From JAFLCA01 sp041907145 (GTDB lineage: Bacteria > Bdellovibrionota_C > UBA2361 > JAFLCA01), in the NCBI GenBank assembly GCA_041907145.1, contig JAYRHW010000237.1:1-46333 (forward strand): DNA of 46,333 nt, written 5' to 3'. Numbering within the stretch: the stretch's first letter is position 1; the number at the start of each line of letters is the position of its first letter. The translations under genes were made by a program, and so were the position numbers. Under the pieces are notes generated by a model. That model was not told the DNA's origin, ran no database searches, and saw nothing but the letters and a program-made list of their open reading frames with translations. Below, in pieces: positions 1 to 8,051 of the stretch.

Positions 1-118
1 CGATGCTGCGGACGGAGCTTCGATCGAGCTGAATGTGAATGCAAAAGGAGTATCCAAGCGGGTGGTAGTCGATCCGCGTGAGCAGGCCAACAGGCTGCTG
101 GTAATTAGGGTGCCCTAG
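1..118 (+). CDS. 3' end of an unidentified CDS (5' truncated by window edge)
   Basis: One frame is open from base 2 to a TAG at 116-118 and codes for about 38 residues ending in ...ANRLLVIRVP. There is no start inside the window, so the gene begins to the left. The tail is hydrophilic, then ends in a short hydrophobic beta-like strand. No family can be named from this fragment. It lies about 100 bases upstream of the M48 protease gene on the same strand. Confidence 0.45.
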   Translation, partial: DAADGASIELNVNAKGVSKRVVVDPREQANRLLVIRVP

Positions 119-223
119 ATAGCTAACTGTCTAATAGAACAGAGCAAATCCACGGCCTGGAGCAGAGTTCGTGTTTGTACGGATAAGTGTCTAGCGGGTT
201 TTTGGTGGTTAATAAGGTTGTAT

Positions 224-997
224 ATGAAGAAGATAGTCACTGGTTCCTTCGTTCTCGTCAGTCTCCTCTCTCTCGGATTCCCCGGATTAAGTGATTTAAG
301 TAGCGGATTAGGCGGCGGAAGCTCGCGATTGAGCGATCGCATTTCAGCCGGCACCGATGTGGTAAAGGCCGCAACGCTCAATGATAAAGACATTGCCTCG
401 TATTCCTCTGAGTACGCTTCTTGGTCGGACAAGAGCAACAAGATCGCTCCCGATTCGAGCTCCTATGCACAGCGTCTAGAAAAGCTGACGAAGGCACATC
501 GCTCGGAAGACGGATTGAAGCTGGATTTCAAAGTGTACCTCAATCCCGACATCAATGCCTTTTCATTGGCTAACGGCACGATTCGCATCAATAGCGGACT
601 TATGGACGCCATGACGGATGCTGAAGTGCTCTCCGTCATTGGACATGAGATCGGACATATCAAACTCGGCCATTCCAAGTCGCGCTTTCGCACGGCGTAT
701 TTGGCGTCTGCTGCAAAGAAGGCGGGGACGTCGGCTGTAGGCGGCGGTGTTGCTGGAAAGCTCGCGGCCGATCAGCTGGGCGGTTTGGCGGAAGGTTTGG
801 TAAAGGCACAGTTCTCGCAGGATAATGAGAAGGATGCTGATGATTACGGCCTTAAATTCATGAAGCGCAACGGCTATGACCCGAAATCTGGTGCTGCGGC
901 GCTTCGCAAGATCGCGGCCAAGGGCGGCAAAGGTGGATTGTTCTCCACGCATCCTGATCCGGAAGCCCGCGCAAAGCGCTTGGACAAGCAAGCTTAG
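224..997 (+). CDS. M48-family zinc metalloprotease, exported
   Basis: This is a 257-aa protein with an N-terminal signal sequence (Lys-Lys, then a hydrophobic stretch to about residue 22) and no lipobox cysteine, so a periplasmic location is likely. The M48 zinc site is visible: HEIGH at 141-145 and the third ligand Glu202 in NEKDADDYG. A second conserved block (STHPDPEARAKRL) lies near the C-terminus. Small periplasmic M48 proteases of the LoiP/BepA type degrade or quality-control envelope proteins. The ATG at 224 was preferred to an in-frame TTG at 218 because the AAGG at 214-217 is well spaced only for the ATG. The gene stands alone and is followed by a strong stem-loop facing the convergent methyltransferase gene. 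Confidence 0.9.
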   Translation: MKKIVTGSFVLVSLLSLGFPGLSDLSSGLGGGSSRLSDRISAGTDVVKAATLNDKDIASYSSEYASWSDKSNKIAPDSSSYAQRLEKLTKAHRSEDGLKLDFKVYLNPDINAFSLANGTIRINSGLMDAMTDAEVLSVIGHEIGHIKLGHSKSRFRTAYLASAAKKAGTSAVGGGVAGKLAADQLGGLAEGLVKAQFSQDNEKDADDYGLKFMKRNGYDPKSGAAALRKIAAKGGKGGLFSTHPDPEARAKRLDKQA

Positions 998-1005
998 TTA
1001 AGGAG

Positions 1006-1044
1006 AAGTGCGGGGCCTTGGGGTTTACACTCGGCCCCGCACTT
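1006..1044. terminator. Bidirectional stem-loop terminator between convergent genes
   Basis: A perfect 12-bp inverted repeat (1006-1017 with 1033-1044, stem AAGTGCGGGGCC, 15-base loop) lies between the M48 stop at 997 and the stop of the convergent RNA methyltransferase at 1048. The GC-rich stem suits a terminator for both genes. The T-rich run after it is weak. Confidence 0.75.
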
Positions 1045-1047
1045 GAT

Positions 1048-1866
1048 TCAGTTCTCCTGTCTTGCCAATTCATACAAAAAGATAGAAGCCGCGCAGCTTA
1101 CATTCAGTGAAGACGCTGTGCCGGTGATCGGAATTTTTACCATCAACTCGCTCATTTCCTTGTAGCCCTTCGATAACCCGGTCGCTTCATTACCAAGCAA
1201 TAGTACGAGCGGGCGTCTAAGCGAAACATCGAAGCACTGAGCTTCGGCCTTAGCGGAAGTGCCGACAGTCGTATACGGAATTCCGGCTGCGGCAGCAGAA
1301 TCGAGCCACGCCTTGAAGTCCTGCGGCGACGGGATGGAGATCACGGGGCGAACGAAAAAGGTCCCTACGCTGGCTCGAATCACTTGCGTGTCAAAGGGGT
1401 CGACCGCATGGCCGCTGATCACGATAGCATCGGCTCCAAAGGCGTCCGCCGAGCGAATAAGAGTTCCGAGATTGCCCGGACTGCTCGGGCGATCGAATAA
1501 AACGACGAGCCCAGTAGGGGAAGGCTTGAGGTTCGCAAGAGAGCGCTGCGGAATTTGTAGCAGCGCGAGAACCTCCGAGCTATCTTCTTTGTCGCTCAAT
1601 TTCTCAAGCAGCGAGGGCGTAAGATCGAGCAAGGTTTTTGCCCGTGCGCGTCCGACGACTTCCTTCGCCCAGTCGGACTGTACCTTGGCACTCGAAAACA
1701 CCAAGGTATCGAAGGTCCAGCCGTGTTCAAGCGCCAGGTTAATCGAAGAAACTCCCTCGACAAAAAACTTGCCGTGGCGATGCCGCTTCTCGCGATTGCG
1801 CTTGATCACTTCTACATGCTGGAAGTGATTATCTTCGGTGGTGACTGGGATTATTTCGCCTGCCAT
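1048..1866 (-). CDS. TrmH/SpoU-family RNA 2'-O-ribose methyltransferase
   Basis: The protein is 272 aa from ATG 1866. An upstream extension of the frame to 1911 is basic and probably untranslated. The N-terminal 110 residues resemble the substrate-binding SpoU_sub_bind region. The C-terminal SPOUT knot carries the three SpoU motifs: NLGTLIR (132-138), LLGNEATGL (223-231) and SLNVSCAASIFLYE (253-266), with the catalytic Arg138 and the AdoMet-binding Asn and Ser residues present. The family methylates ribose 2'-OH groups in rRNA or tRNA using AdoMet. RlmB-, TrmH- and TsnR-like members cannot be separated by eye, so no symbol is given. Confidence 0.9.
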   Translation of the reverse strand: MAGEIIPVTTEDNHFQHVEVIKRNREKRHRHGKFFVEGVSSINLALEHGWTFDTLVFSSAKVQSDWAKEVVGRARAKTLLDLTPSLLEKLSDKEDSSEVLALLQIPQRSLANLKPSPTGLVVLFDRPSSPGNLGTLIRSADAFGADAIVISGHAVDPFDTQVIRASVGTFFVRPVISIPSPQDFKAWLDSAAAAGIPYTTVGTSAKAEAQCFDVSLRRPLVLLLGNEATGLSKGYKEMSELMVKIPITGTASSLNVSCAASIFLYELARQEN

Positions 1867-2054
1867 GGGTCGCTGCTGCCTTGAATAGATTCTTCTTCTT
1901 CTGTTTCGCACGGTCCCCCCTATAGCTCAAGTGTTTCCCTCCTCAAGTGGTGCAAGGCGCTGCAGGGGAGAGAATTTCGTCGCCCATCGCAGGCATTTAC
2001 CCGCCTACCGCTCATATGCGAGACTTACCGCCGAATTTATGTGAGTTATATCCT

Positions 2055-2750
2055 ATGACCGTCCGCGTAATCGGCAGCGAAGTGCGAGCAATGTTCGGCT
2101 CAATTGCGCATCGCTACGATCTGACCAATTCCGTCCTGAGTATGGGCACGCACCATCTTTGGCGCAGGACGCTGGTGCGTATGGCTCCCGAAATGAAAAC
2201 TGGTCTGGCGCTTGATGTCTGCACGGGAACTGGAGATCTCATTCCACTCCTCAAAGAACGATTCGGGCGTTGTATCGGAGCCGACTTCTGTTTCCCCATG
2301 ATGCACGAGGGGCAAAAGAAATTCGCCGCAGCTGCAGCCAGGCCGACCTTCTTGCAAAGTGATGCGCTGCAATTGCCGTTTCCCGATCGTACCTTCGATG
2401 TTGTCAGTGTCGCGTTCGGTGTGAGGAACCTCGAGGATCTGCGCCGCGGGCTCGCCGAACTTCGCCGAGTGCTCAGACCTAACGGAAATCTTTTAATCCT
2501 AGAGTTTGGGCAGCCTCAGGGGCTCGTATTTGGCCGAATTTTTCGATTTTACTCGCGTTATGTCATGCCGCTGATAGGGGGTCTGCTGACCGGCAACCGC
2601 CGCGCCTACACCTACCTCCCTGAGACTTCGAAGAATTTCCCCTGTGCCAAGGATTTTCAGGCCATTCTCGTGGCGACGGGCTTCGAGCACGTTCGGTACA
2701 AGTCTCTGAGTCTTGGCATAGCTTACGCGTATCACGCCATTCGTCCCTAG
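2055..2750 (+). CDS. ubiE: UbiE/MenG C-methyltransferase (quinone biosynthesis)
   Basis: This 231-aa class I AdoMet-dependent methyltransferase has the UbiE signature at 14-38 (FGSIAHRYDLTNSVLSMG, then HHLWRR) and the AdoMet motif DVCTGTGD at 54-61. The second UbiE signature region (VAFGVRNLEDLRRGLAELRRVLRPNG) is also there. UbiE/MenG methylates demethylmenaquinone or 2-polyprenyl-benzoquinol at the end of the pathway. ATG 2055 was chosen because the UbiE similarity starts just after it; the frame is open from 1947. The gene lies upstream of a ubiX-ubiA quinone cassette but is separated from it by 359 bases holding a promoter. Its role is consistent with that context; the exact quinone is not known. 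Confidence 0.9.
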   Translation: MTVRVIGSEVRAMFGSIAHRYDLTNSVLSMGTHHLWRRTLVRMAPEMKTGLALDVCTGTGDLIPLLKERFGRCIGADFCFPMMHEGQKKFAAAAARPTFLQSDALQLPFPDRTFDVVSVAFGVRNLEDLRRGLAELRRVLRPNGNLLILEFGQPQGLVFGRIFRFYSRYVMPLIGGLLTGNRRAYTYLPETSKNFPCAKDFQAILVATGFEHVRYKSLSLGIAYAYHAIRP

Positions 2751-2795
2751 GGTCGCAACTTCCTAGATTTTCACTGTTTTTGGGGCACGGTATTG

Positions 2796-2824
2796 TTGCT
2801 CAAGCCCTGGTTCTTTGTTATAAC
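2796..2824 (+). promoter_or_regulatory. Candidate sigma-70 promoter for the quinone cassette
   Basis: TTGCTC (2796-2801) is followed after exactly 17 bases by TATAAC (2819-2824). A start near 2831 would give an untranslated leader of about 280 bases before ubiX. The hexamers match the consensus at 4/6 and 5/6. No other promoter-like pair as good was seen in this gap. Confidence 0.5.
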
Positions 2825-2830
2825 GCTGGA

Positions 2831-3109
2831 AGTCTATGGGGGCCCTGCCTTTAGGTAGCTAATCTACCCGATACGCAGCCGCTCTCGGACGCGGGTATTG
2901 GAAAGAATGATCGCAAGATTTAGGTGAATTCTTCGTCTAAATTGACGCGGTTACGCACTTCGGATCGTACATAATCGAAGTGCTGGGATCGTCTGTTACG
3001 GGATTGCTTTTTAAATCCTTGACGGTTCTGTGGGCTGGTCTGCTGTGGTGGCTTTCGGCTTTCTTCCTCGTGCTCGTGTCTAAATCGCTTTTTTTGACAT
3101 AGAGAGTTA
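2831..3109 (+). other. Long, structured 5' leader upstream of ubiX (no gene seen)
   Basis: There is no convincing ORF in the 359 bases between ubiE and ubiX. The leader has several possible hairpins: GGTAG/CTACC at 2854-2858 and 2864-2868, and a perfect 8-bp stem GCACTTCG/CGAAGTGC at 2955-2962 and 2976-2983 with a 13-base loop. A run of seven T lies close to the ubiX start. The length and structure suit a regulatory leader or a separate small RNA. No known riboswitch or RNA family was recognised. Confidence 0.35.
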
Positions 3110-3781
3110 ATGCCAACGTTACAGGGGCGCTGGGTCTTTGCACTCACGGGCGCCAGCGGTATGCGCTATGCACTGCGTCTACTCGATGTTGCTCAGCAAC
3201 ATCTAGGAGAGGTGCACGTTGTGATCTCTGAAGCGGGACTACGGGTGCTGCGCGAAGAGGAGGATATCAAGTGCTCCTTTGGTTCGTTGGATGCAAAGAC
3301 GTTGATTGGTCGCGCTGCCGACAATTTCATTTTCTATAATCCTCGCGACATTGGCGCCAAGATTGCTTCCGGCTCTGCGCTGTTTGACGGCATGGTGATC
3401 GCCCCCTGTTCAATGGGAACGATGGCCTCAATTGCCAATGGAATTTCTGCTAACCTGGTGCACCGCGCGGCCGATGTCTGTCTCAAAGAGAATCGCAGAC
3501 TGATTATCGTTCCTCGCGAGACACCGCTTTCCGCGATTCACCTCGAAAATATGTTGAAACTGAGCAAGGCCGGGGCGCGAGTCGTCCCCGCGATGCCCGG
3601 CTTTTACCATCGTCCGGCAAGCCTCAACGAGTTGATCGACATGATGGCGATGAAAATTCTCGATCAAATGGGGATTCACGACCATGGGCTGGCGGAACGC
3701 TGGAGAGAGCACTCCCCCGCCCAGGATTCGCAGGGAGTCGTGGTTGGCTTCGATAAGTTTACCGTGGAAGCAGGAGACTAG
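3110..3781 (+). CDS. ubiX: UbiX-like flavin prenyltransferase
   Basis: The protein is 223 aa, starting at ATG 3110 (MPTLQGRWVFALTGASGMRY). It has the UbiX/Pad1 flavoprotein layout: a GASG phosphate-binding loop near residue 14, an APCSMGT(M)ASIA(N)GI motif at about 103-116, then NL.HRAADV.LKE and VPRETPLS, and AMPGFYHRPASL near the end. UbiX prenylates FMN to make the cofactor used by UbiD-type decarboxylases; in the futalosine pathway a UbiX/UbiD pair (MqnM/MqnL) decarboxylates the naphthoate. No ubiD gene is in this window. It is the first gene of a tight run (gaps of 6, 9 and 0 bases) with two futalosine-like genes and a UbiA prenyltransferase. Confidence 0.9.
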   Translation: MPTLQGRWVFALTGASGMRYALRLLDVAQQHLGEVHVVISEAGLRVLREEEDIKCSFGSLDAKTLIGRAADNFIFYNPRDIGAKIASGSALFDGMVIAPCSMGTMASIANGISANLVHRAADVCLKENRRLIIVPRETPLSAIHLENMLKLSKAGARVVPAMPGFYHRPASLNELIDMMAMKILDQMGIHDHGLAERWREHSPAQDSQGVVVGFDKFTVEAGD

Positions 3782-3787
3782 GGTACG

Positions 3788-4867
3788 ATGGGCAGTTTGG
3801 CAAAATTCGGCATCATCGGTGGCAAGGCAGTCCTCTTGGACTCCGTGCCCGGGCTTGGTAGGTCGCAGTCCAAGGAAGATTTTGCCCGCAGCTGCCTGGC
3901 GAAATTCGGATTTTCTCGCATCGCTGATCGAGTTGCTGCCGGACTGCCGCTGAATATGCGCGATATTGAAATGCTGCTCACGAAAGCATCGCTTCCTGTG
4001 CTGATGAAGCTCGTGGAGCTTGGGCATCCGGGCGAGGAAGTGACGCCACCAGAACCGTTAGTGATGCTCCCGCTCTCGTCCTGGTCAGCGCGTTACCAGC
4101 CGACAGAAATATTGGAATTGTCGCAGGGGCTGCTCAAAGGTATCCGTCATAAGAATGTTCGGGTAGTCATCGATGAGATCGATTACGACAAGCTTGATGG
4201 CGAGCTTTTCGAAGTGCTCCGCGAGATTTCAGCCTGTCGTCCAGGTATTACCATGGTTGGTCCGTCGGTGGACGACCTCGTTACATGGATGGTCTCTTCT
4301 GCTTCGCGCCAGTCCGAGGGCGAATCTCCTCGATTCGAGAATGTACTCCATCGCCTTAAGGATGCCGGGCTCGAGCGCATGATGCCTTCCTCGGTGGTTG
4401 ACGTTCTTAAGACCGTGCGTGAGGCCGGGATGCCGGCCAGCCTCATGACAAACGTCTTGGGCTTTTCGACTCCGCTGGAACTGGCGAAGGAACTCATGCA
4501 CGTCAATGAAATTGCGCAGCAATTGCCGATCGATTGCTGGATGCCAGGCTTTGATGAATCCAAGCTTCCGGCACGCATGCCCGATCGCGGCACATTGGAT
4601 TTTCAGCTGCTGAGACTTTTGGCGGTGGGGTCGCTGTGTTTACCTTCAATCCCGTACCGGCGCGCCTCCACCCGCTATTTCAGCATGGAAGCGATTCAGT
4701 TCTCGCGGCATTGCGGTGCAAATGATTTCGGCTTTGGAGCGGTCAATGAAATGACCGCGAGAACCATGCACCTCGAACGTATCGATCGGCTGCGAAGAGC
4801 CGTAGGCGCGCCAGCGCGGCGCACGGCGCGCGCTGTTGGGATGGACTGCCCATTCCCGCAAGCCTAA
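3788..4867 (+). CDS. MqnE-like radical-SAM-fold protein lacking the Fe-S cysteines
   Basis: The protein is 359 aa. Residues 43-82 (FSRIADRVAAGLPLNMRDIE...) match the N-terminal helix region of aminofutalosine synthase MqnE. The middle (NVLHRLKDAGLERMMPSSVV, REAGMPASLMTNVLGFSTPL) follows the MqnE/MqnC barrel. The C-terminus (DFQLLRLLAVGSLCLPSIPY, HCGANDFGFGAVNEM) follows the MqnE tail. Known MqnE has CxxxCxxC between these blocks. Here that stretch (about residues 82-108) has no cysteine at all; Cys occurs only at 36, 150, 250, 284, 309 and 354, never in the motif. It therefore cannot bind a canonical radical-SAM [4Fe-4S] cluster. The frame is intact and sits 6 bases after ubiX, which argues against recent decay. 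It could be a pseudoenzyme partner or a repurposed barrel. Confidence 0.7.
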   Translation: MGSLAKFGIIGGKAVLLDSVPGLGRSQSKEDFARSCLAKFGFSRIADRVAAGLPLNMRDIEMLLTKASLPVLMKLVELGHPGEEVTPPEPLVMLPLSSWSARYQPTEILELSQGLLKGIRHKNVRVVIDEIDYDKLDGELFEVLREISACRPGITMVGPSVDDLVTWMVSSASRQSEGESPRFENVLHRLKDAGLERMMPSSVVDVLKTVREAGMPASLMTNVLGFSTPLELAKELMHVNEIAQQLPIDCWMPGFDESKLPARMPDRGTLDFQLLRLLAVGSLCLPSIPYRRASTRYFSMEAIQFSRHCGANDFGFGAVNEMTARTMHLERIDRLRRAVGAPARRTARAVGMDCPFPQA

Positions 4868-4876
4868 GCTGTTCAC

Positions 4877-6670
4877 ATGTCAAAAACTAAAACGCGCCGC
4901 ATCCGCATCGGAAACCTGGCCTATTTGGGGACCAAGCCGTATCAGCTTCTGCGGGAGCTGGATTTTGCGGCCTATTCCGAGCTGGGCGTAACCGAGAACG
5001 TGCGCCGGATGCATGAAGGGGAACTCGATGTTGCCCTTATTCCCGCATCCGAATTTGCGGCGCATGGGGGTTATGTCGGTCTTGATTATGGTCTGGCCTG
5101 TTCGGAACGTTCGGACTCCCTGCTCCTGTGCTCGAAGAACCGCCTCGAGCAGCTTGATACTATATATATGTACGATGGCGCCGGAACTTCCGCGGTTCTG
5201 CTTCGCCTATTGCTGAGGGAGGAGTGGAAGGTAAGCCCAAGGCTCGTGCGCGTAGGAGCAGATTTTGATCCTGCTCATTTGCGGGATAGCGAGGGGATGC
5301 TGGTGCTCAAAGACGAGATTCCAGCCGACGTTGCCAAAATGCCGGTGATTGAAGATTTAGTGAGCGCCTGGGATAGGCTGACCGGGAAGCCGTTCGTTTT
5401 CCTGATTTGGGCGGTGCGTCCTGGGGCGCTGAATCTCAAGCAGCATCAGGCGCTGCAGGAGATGCTGCGTCGCTGCGTGGAGGCGAGTGCCGAGCTTATT
5501 CGCGCAGATGCCGGTGATTTCGACGTCACGCAGCGGTCGGCCATGAAATTCAGTACGGAACGATATTCATTCTACCTTGATGATAACGCTCTGGCGGGAT
5601 TGAATTCATTCTATGACAAGGCTGCATCAAGTAAATTGCTGCCGCAAACTCGTTACCACTCCGCTAGTTTCACCTTGCTCAATCGGCGAGCGATTCGTGG
5701 GGTTAAAGAAGAGGAGCTTGGGGAGGTGCTTGGCCGGGTTGTAAGCGGCGGCAGACTGAGCATTCGTGACGGAATTCGGTTGGCGGAGCGCGCATCGGTC
5801 GCGGATTTGGGATTGGCTGCGGATTCGGCACGGGGAAGGGTATTCCCGGAACGCAGAGTAGCTCATGTGAGCTTCATTGGCGGAAAAACTCTCCATAATT
5901 TGTCTGAATTGGATGCTTCGATTGAAAAGGGTTTGAAGCGGGGTGCACAGCAGATTTTATTGCTTCCGCATCAATCCGATTTATTTGACGTCCATTTTTA
6001 CGAACGAGTAGTGCATCATATCCGGTCGAAATTTCCGGTGTCTCTTGAGGGTTTCACCGTTCCCCAGCTTCTAACACTGTCCCGTAATTCCAAGGTGCCG
6101 GTCTCGGAAATTGTTTCGCGGTTAGTAACCGCCGGACTTAAGGGGATTTCCGGAATTGGTGGCGGGATGCTTTTGGACAAAGCGCTGCGCCGCAGGGGGC
6201 AGCGCTTTTCTGCGGCGGAATGGCTGGATGTAATGCGCTGGGTACACCGCTTTGGCGCACAATCATCCTGTTGCCTGACCCTGTCGGCGGACGATAGCTG
6301 GGAAGATCGCTTTTTGCACTTGCATCGGTTACGGGCGATTCAAGACGAAAATCCGGGCTTTACGGTGTTTCATTTGGATTATGCGCCTGAGTGGAACGGC
6401 GGCGGACCGAGCGTTGAACTTCGCATGCGTGCGCTGATGTTATCACGGCTATTTCTCGACAACATCCCTTCGATTCAGGAGAACGATTTCTTGCCTGCCG
6501 AAGTGAGCGGCGTGCTCACCCTCTGCTTGGGTGCTAATGAGGTGCGTGTTGACGTATCAGATGCAACGAATCGGTGGCAGGAGACCTTGCGTACACTACA
6601 GAGCCTACAATCTTTGGGAATGGACTTTGCTGAACATTCTACCAACGCAGAATCAGGCGAGGTGCATTAG
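4877..6670 (+). CDS. Fusion: MqnA-like domain + MqnC-like barrel without Fe-S cysteines
   Basis: The protein is 597 aa. Residues 8-270 resemble MqnA (chorismate dehydratase, periplasmic-binding-protein fold): RIGNLAYLGTKPYQLL, GELDVALIPASEFA, GTSAVLLRLLL, DRLTGKPFVFLIWAVRPG. From memory of the family, the Asn usually found in the ..SYLN.. segment is Gly18 here. Residues 280-600 resemble MqnC (cyclic dehypoxanthinylfutalosine synthase): GGRLSIRDGIRLAER, GAQQILLLPHQSDL, SAAEWLDVMRWVHRFGAQ, LHRLRAIQDENPGFTVF, SRLFLDNIPSIQEN. The cluster loop that should hold CxxxCxxC is shortened to about 8 residues (334-342), so VAHVSFIGG runs almost directly into the first barrel helix. Cys are only at 75, 85, 200, 465, 466 and 550. 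Both halves look fold-retaining but catalytically altered. Confidence 0.7.
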   Translation: MSKTKTRRIRIGNLAYLGTKPYQLLRELDFAAYSELGVTENVRRMHEGELDVALIPASEFAAHGGYVGLDYGLACSERSDSLLLCSKNRLEQLDTIYMYDGAGTSAVLLRLLLREEWKVSPRLVRVGADFDPAHLRDSEGMLVLKDEIPADVAKMPVIEDLVSAWDRLTGKPFVFLIWAVRPGALNLKQHQALQEMLRRCVEASAELIRADAGDFDVTQRSAMKFSTERYSFYLDDNALAGLNSFYDKAASSKLLPQTRYHSASFTLLNRRAIRGVKEEELGEVLGRVVSGGRLSIRDGIRLAERASVADLGLAADSARGRVFPERRVAHVSFIGGKTLHNLSELDASIEKGLKRGAQQILLLPHQSDLFDVHFYERVVHHIRSKFPVSLEGFTVPQLLTLSRNSKVPVSEIVSRLVTAGLKGISGIGGGMLLDKALRRRGQRFSAAEWLDVMRWVHRFGAQSSCCLTLSADDSWEDRFLHLHRLRAIQDENPGFTVFHLDYAPEWNGGGPSVELRMRALMLSRLFLDNIPSIQENDFLPAEVSGVLTLCLGANEVRVDVSDATNRWQETLRTLQSLQSLGMDFAEHSTNAESGEVH

Positions 6671-7552
6671 GTGGAAGCTCAGGTGCGCATGGCCCGAGGT
6701 CCGCACGAAGTCATACTTTGGGGCAGGCTCGTGAAGTTCTCGCATAGTATTTTTGCCATGCCTTTTGCTCTGAGCATGTGGGCCTACGTTTCAGTTGCTC
6801 GGCCCGTCCCCATGTCATCACTACTGGCAATTATTATTGCATTGGTAGCGGCTCGAACGGCCGCAATGAGCTTCAATCGTCTGGTCGATCGGGACATAGA
6901 TGCCCTCAATCCGCGCACGCAGTCGCGTGAAATTCCGAGCGGTCAAGTAAGCGTGCGGAGCGCCTGGCTGCTCTTTTCGGCGGCGGTGACGGTGTTTTTA
7001 GCGGCTGCCGGAATCCTCGGCATGCACTGCCTGTTGTTGGCCCCGCTGGTGCTGGCGGTTTTGTGCGGCTACTCGTGGGCCAAGAGATTTACCGCTTCGT
7101 CGCATCTTATACTTGGAGTTGCGCTTGCGATGGCGCCCGGTGGGGTATGGTATGCGCTCACTGGTCGATTCGCGATATTGCCGGTGTGGATGATGCTTGG
7201 GGTCGTCTTCTGGGTGGCAGGTTTCGATATTCTATACTCCTGCCAGGATGTCGACTTTGATCGCAAGCAGAAGCTCTTCTCGCTGCCGGTGTGGTTGGGC
7301 GAGGGGCAGGCCTTCTTGGTTGCGCGAATATTTCACGTACTGGCTGTGGGCTTTTTGGGCTTGTTCGGCTTGGCGGGAGGACTTGGGGCTATCTACTGGA
7401 TTGGGCTATCCCTCTTTGGGTTGTTGCTTGCCAGTCAGCATCGCCTCGTTGGACCCGGAAATTTAGAAAAGATCGACGCCGCATTTTTCACGCGAAATGG
7501 TGCCGCTAGTGTGTTGTTTTTCGCGGCGGTTTTGCTCGACGTCTATTTTTGA
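6671..7552 (+). CDS. UbiA-family polyprenyltransferase (MqnP/UbiA-like)
   Basis: This 293-aa integral membrane protein has about eight hydrophobic segments. Both Asp-rich motifs of the UbiA superfamily are intact: NRLVDRDID at 69-77 and D186...YSCQD193..D197 with FDRK. UbiA/MqnP attaches the polyprenyl tail to the aromatic head group (4-hydroxybenzoate or 1,4-dihydroxy-6-naphthoate) at the inner membrane. The GTG at 6671 directly follows the upstream TAG, so the two are probably translationally coupled; an in-frame ATG at 6689 is the alternative. Context in a futalosine-like cassette favours an MqnP-type role, but the aromatic substrate cannot be read from the sequence. Confidence 0.85.
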   Translation: MEAQVRMARGPHEVILWGRLVKFSHSIFAMPFALSMWAYVSVARPVPMSSLLAIIIALVAARTAAMSFNRLVDRDIDALNPRTQSREIPSGQVSVRSAWLLFSAAVTVFLAAAGILGMHCLLLAPLVLAVLCGYSWAKRFTASSHLILGVALAMAPGGVWYALTGRFAILPVWMMLGVVFWVAGFDILYSCQDVDFDRKQKLFSLPVWLGEGQAFLVARIFHVLAVGFLGLFGLAGGLGAIYWIGLSLFGLLLASQHRLVGPGNLEKIDAAFFTRNGAASVLFFAAVLLDVYF

Positions 7553-7577
7553 GGCGCGTTAACGGGCCGAGCGATCT

Positions 7578-7829
7578 CTAACGGGCGGCGAAACTACCGT
7601 AACTTGCTGAGGATGAGTAGAGTCCTGGTACGAAGTTACTAACCAACTTCTGCGCTGCTTGTACGTGCTGATCGGGGACAAAGAGTCGAAAATTAGAAGC
7701 GCGAGTGCCGCCGCTTGTAACCTCTACATGCTCGAGCATAACCGGGATGCCGGCGTCTTCAAGCGAAGCACAGGCGCGGTTTGCAACGGGCTGTTCTGAA
7801 ATGCGAGTTAAAAGAACATAATGATCCAT
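7578..7829 (-). CDS. Small DUF2007-type putative signal-transducing protein
   Basis: The protein is 83 aa (MDHYVLLTRISEQPVANRAC...). The pattern of an N-terminal strand, a helix with (A/V)xxxLEDAGIP, then (R)LFVPDQHVQAAQKLV is that of DUF2007 proteins, small single-domain proteins related to the PII-like fold. The start is supported by a TAAGGAG seven bases upstream of ATG 7829. It is convergent with the UbiA gene, with 25 bases between the stops. Its function is unknown. Confidence 0.7.
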   Translation of the reverse strand: MDHYVLLTRISEQPVANRACASLEDAGIPVMLEHVEVTSGGTRASNFRLFVPDQHVQAAQKLVSNFVPGLYSSSASYGSFAAR

Positions 7830-8051
7830 CGGTCGCTCCTTACTTCGTTACTCAAGAGCCAACAGCCGCAAGTATCGCCGAGGTTGAATCTTTTCACTAG
7901 AGGGAAAGATGCTATCCTCTTGTATTAATTCAGAGATTCTCGCTCGTCGACCGTAGAGTAATGTCTTACTGCGATTTCCAGGATGGCATTCAGATGCTGA
8001 AGATTTGTATTGGATGCGTTAGGGTGAAGTAATTTTTAGAGTATCGATAGC

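Noticed and set aside
2751..3109. The ubiE-ubiX gap as a named ncRNA such as 6S RNA or a riboswitch
   Set aside because: Hairpins are present but no motif of a known RNA family could be matched by eye; kept only as a leader.
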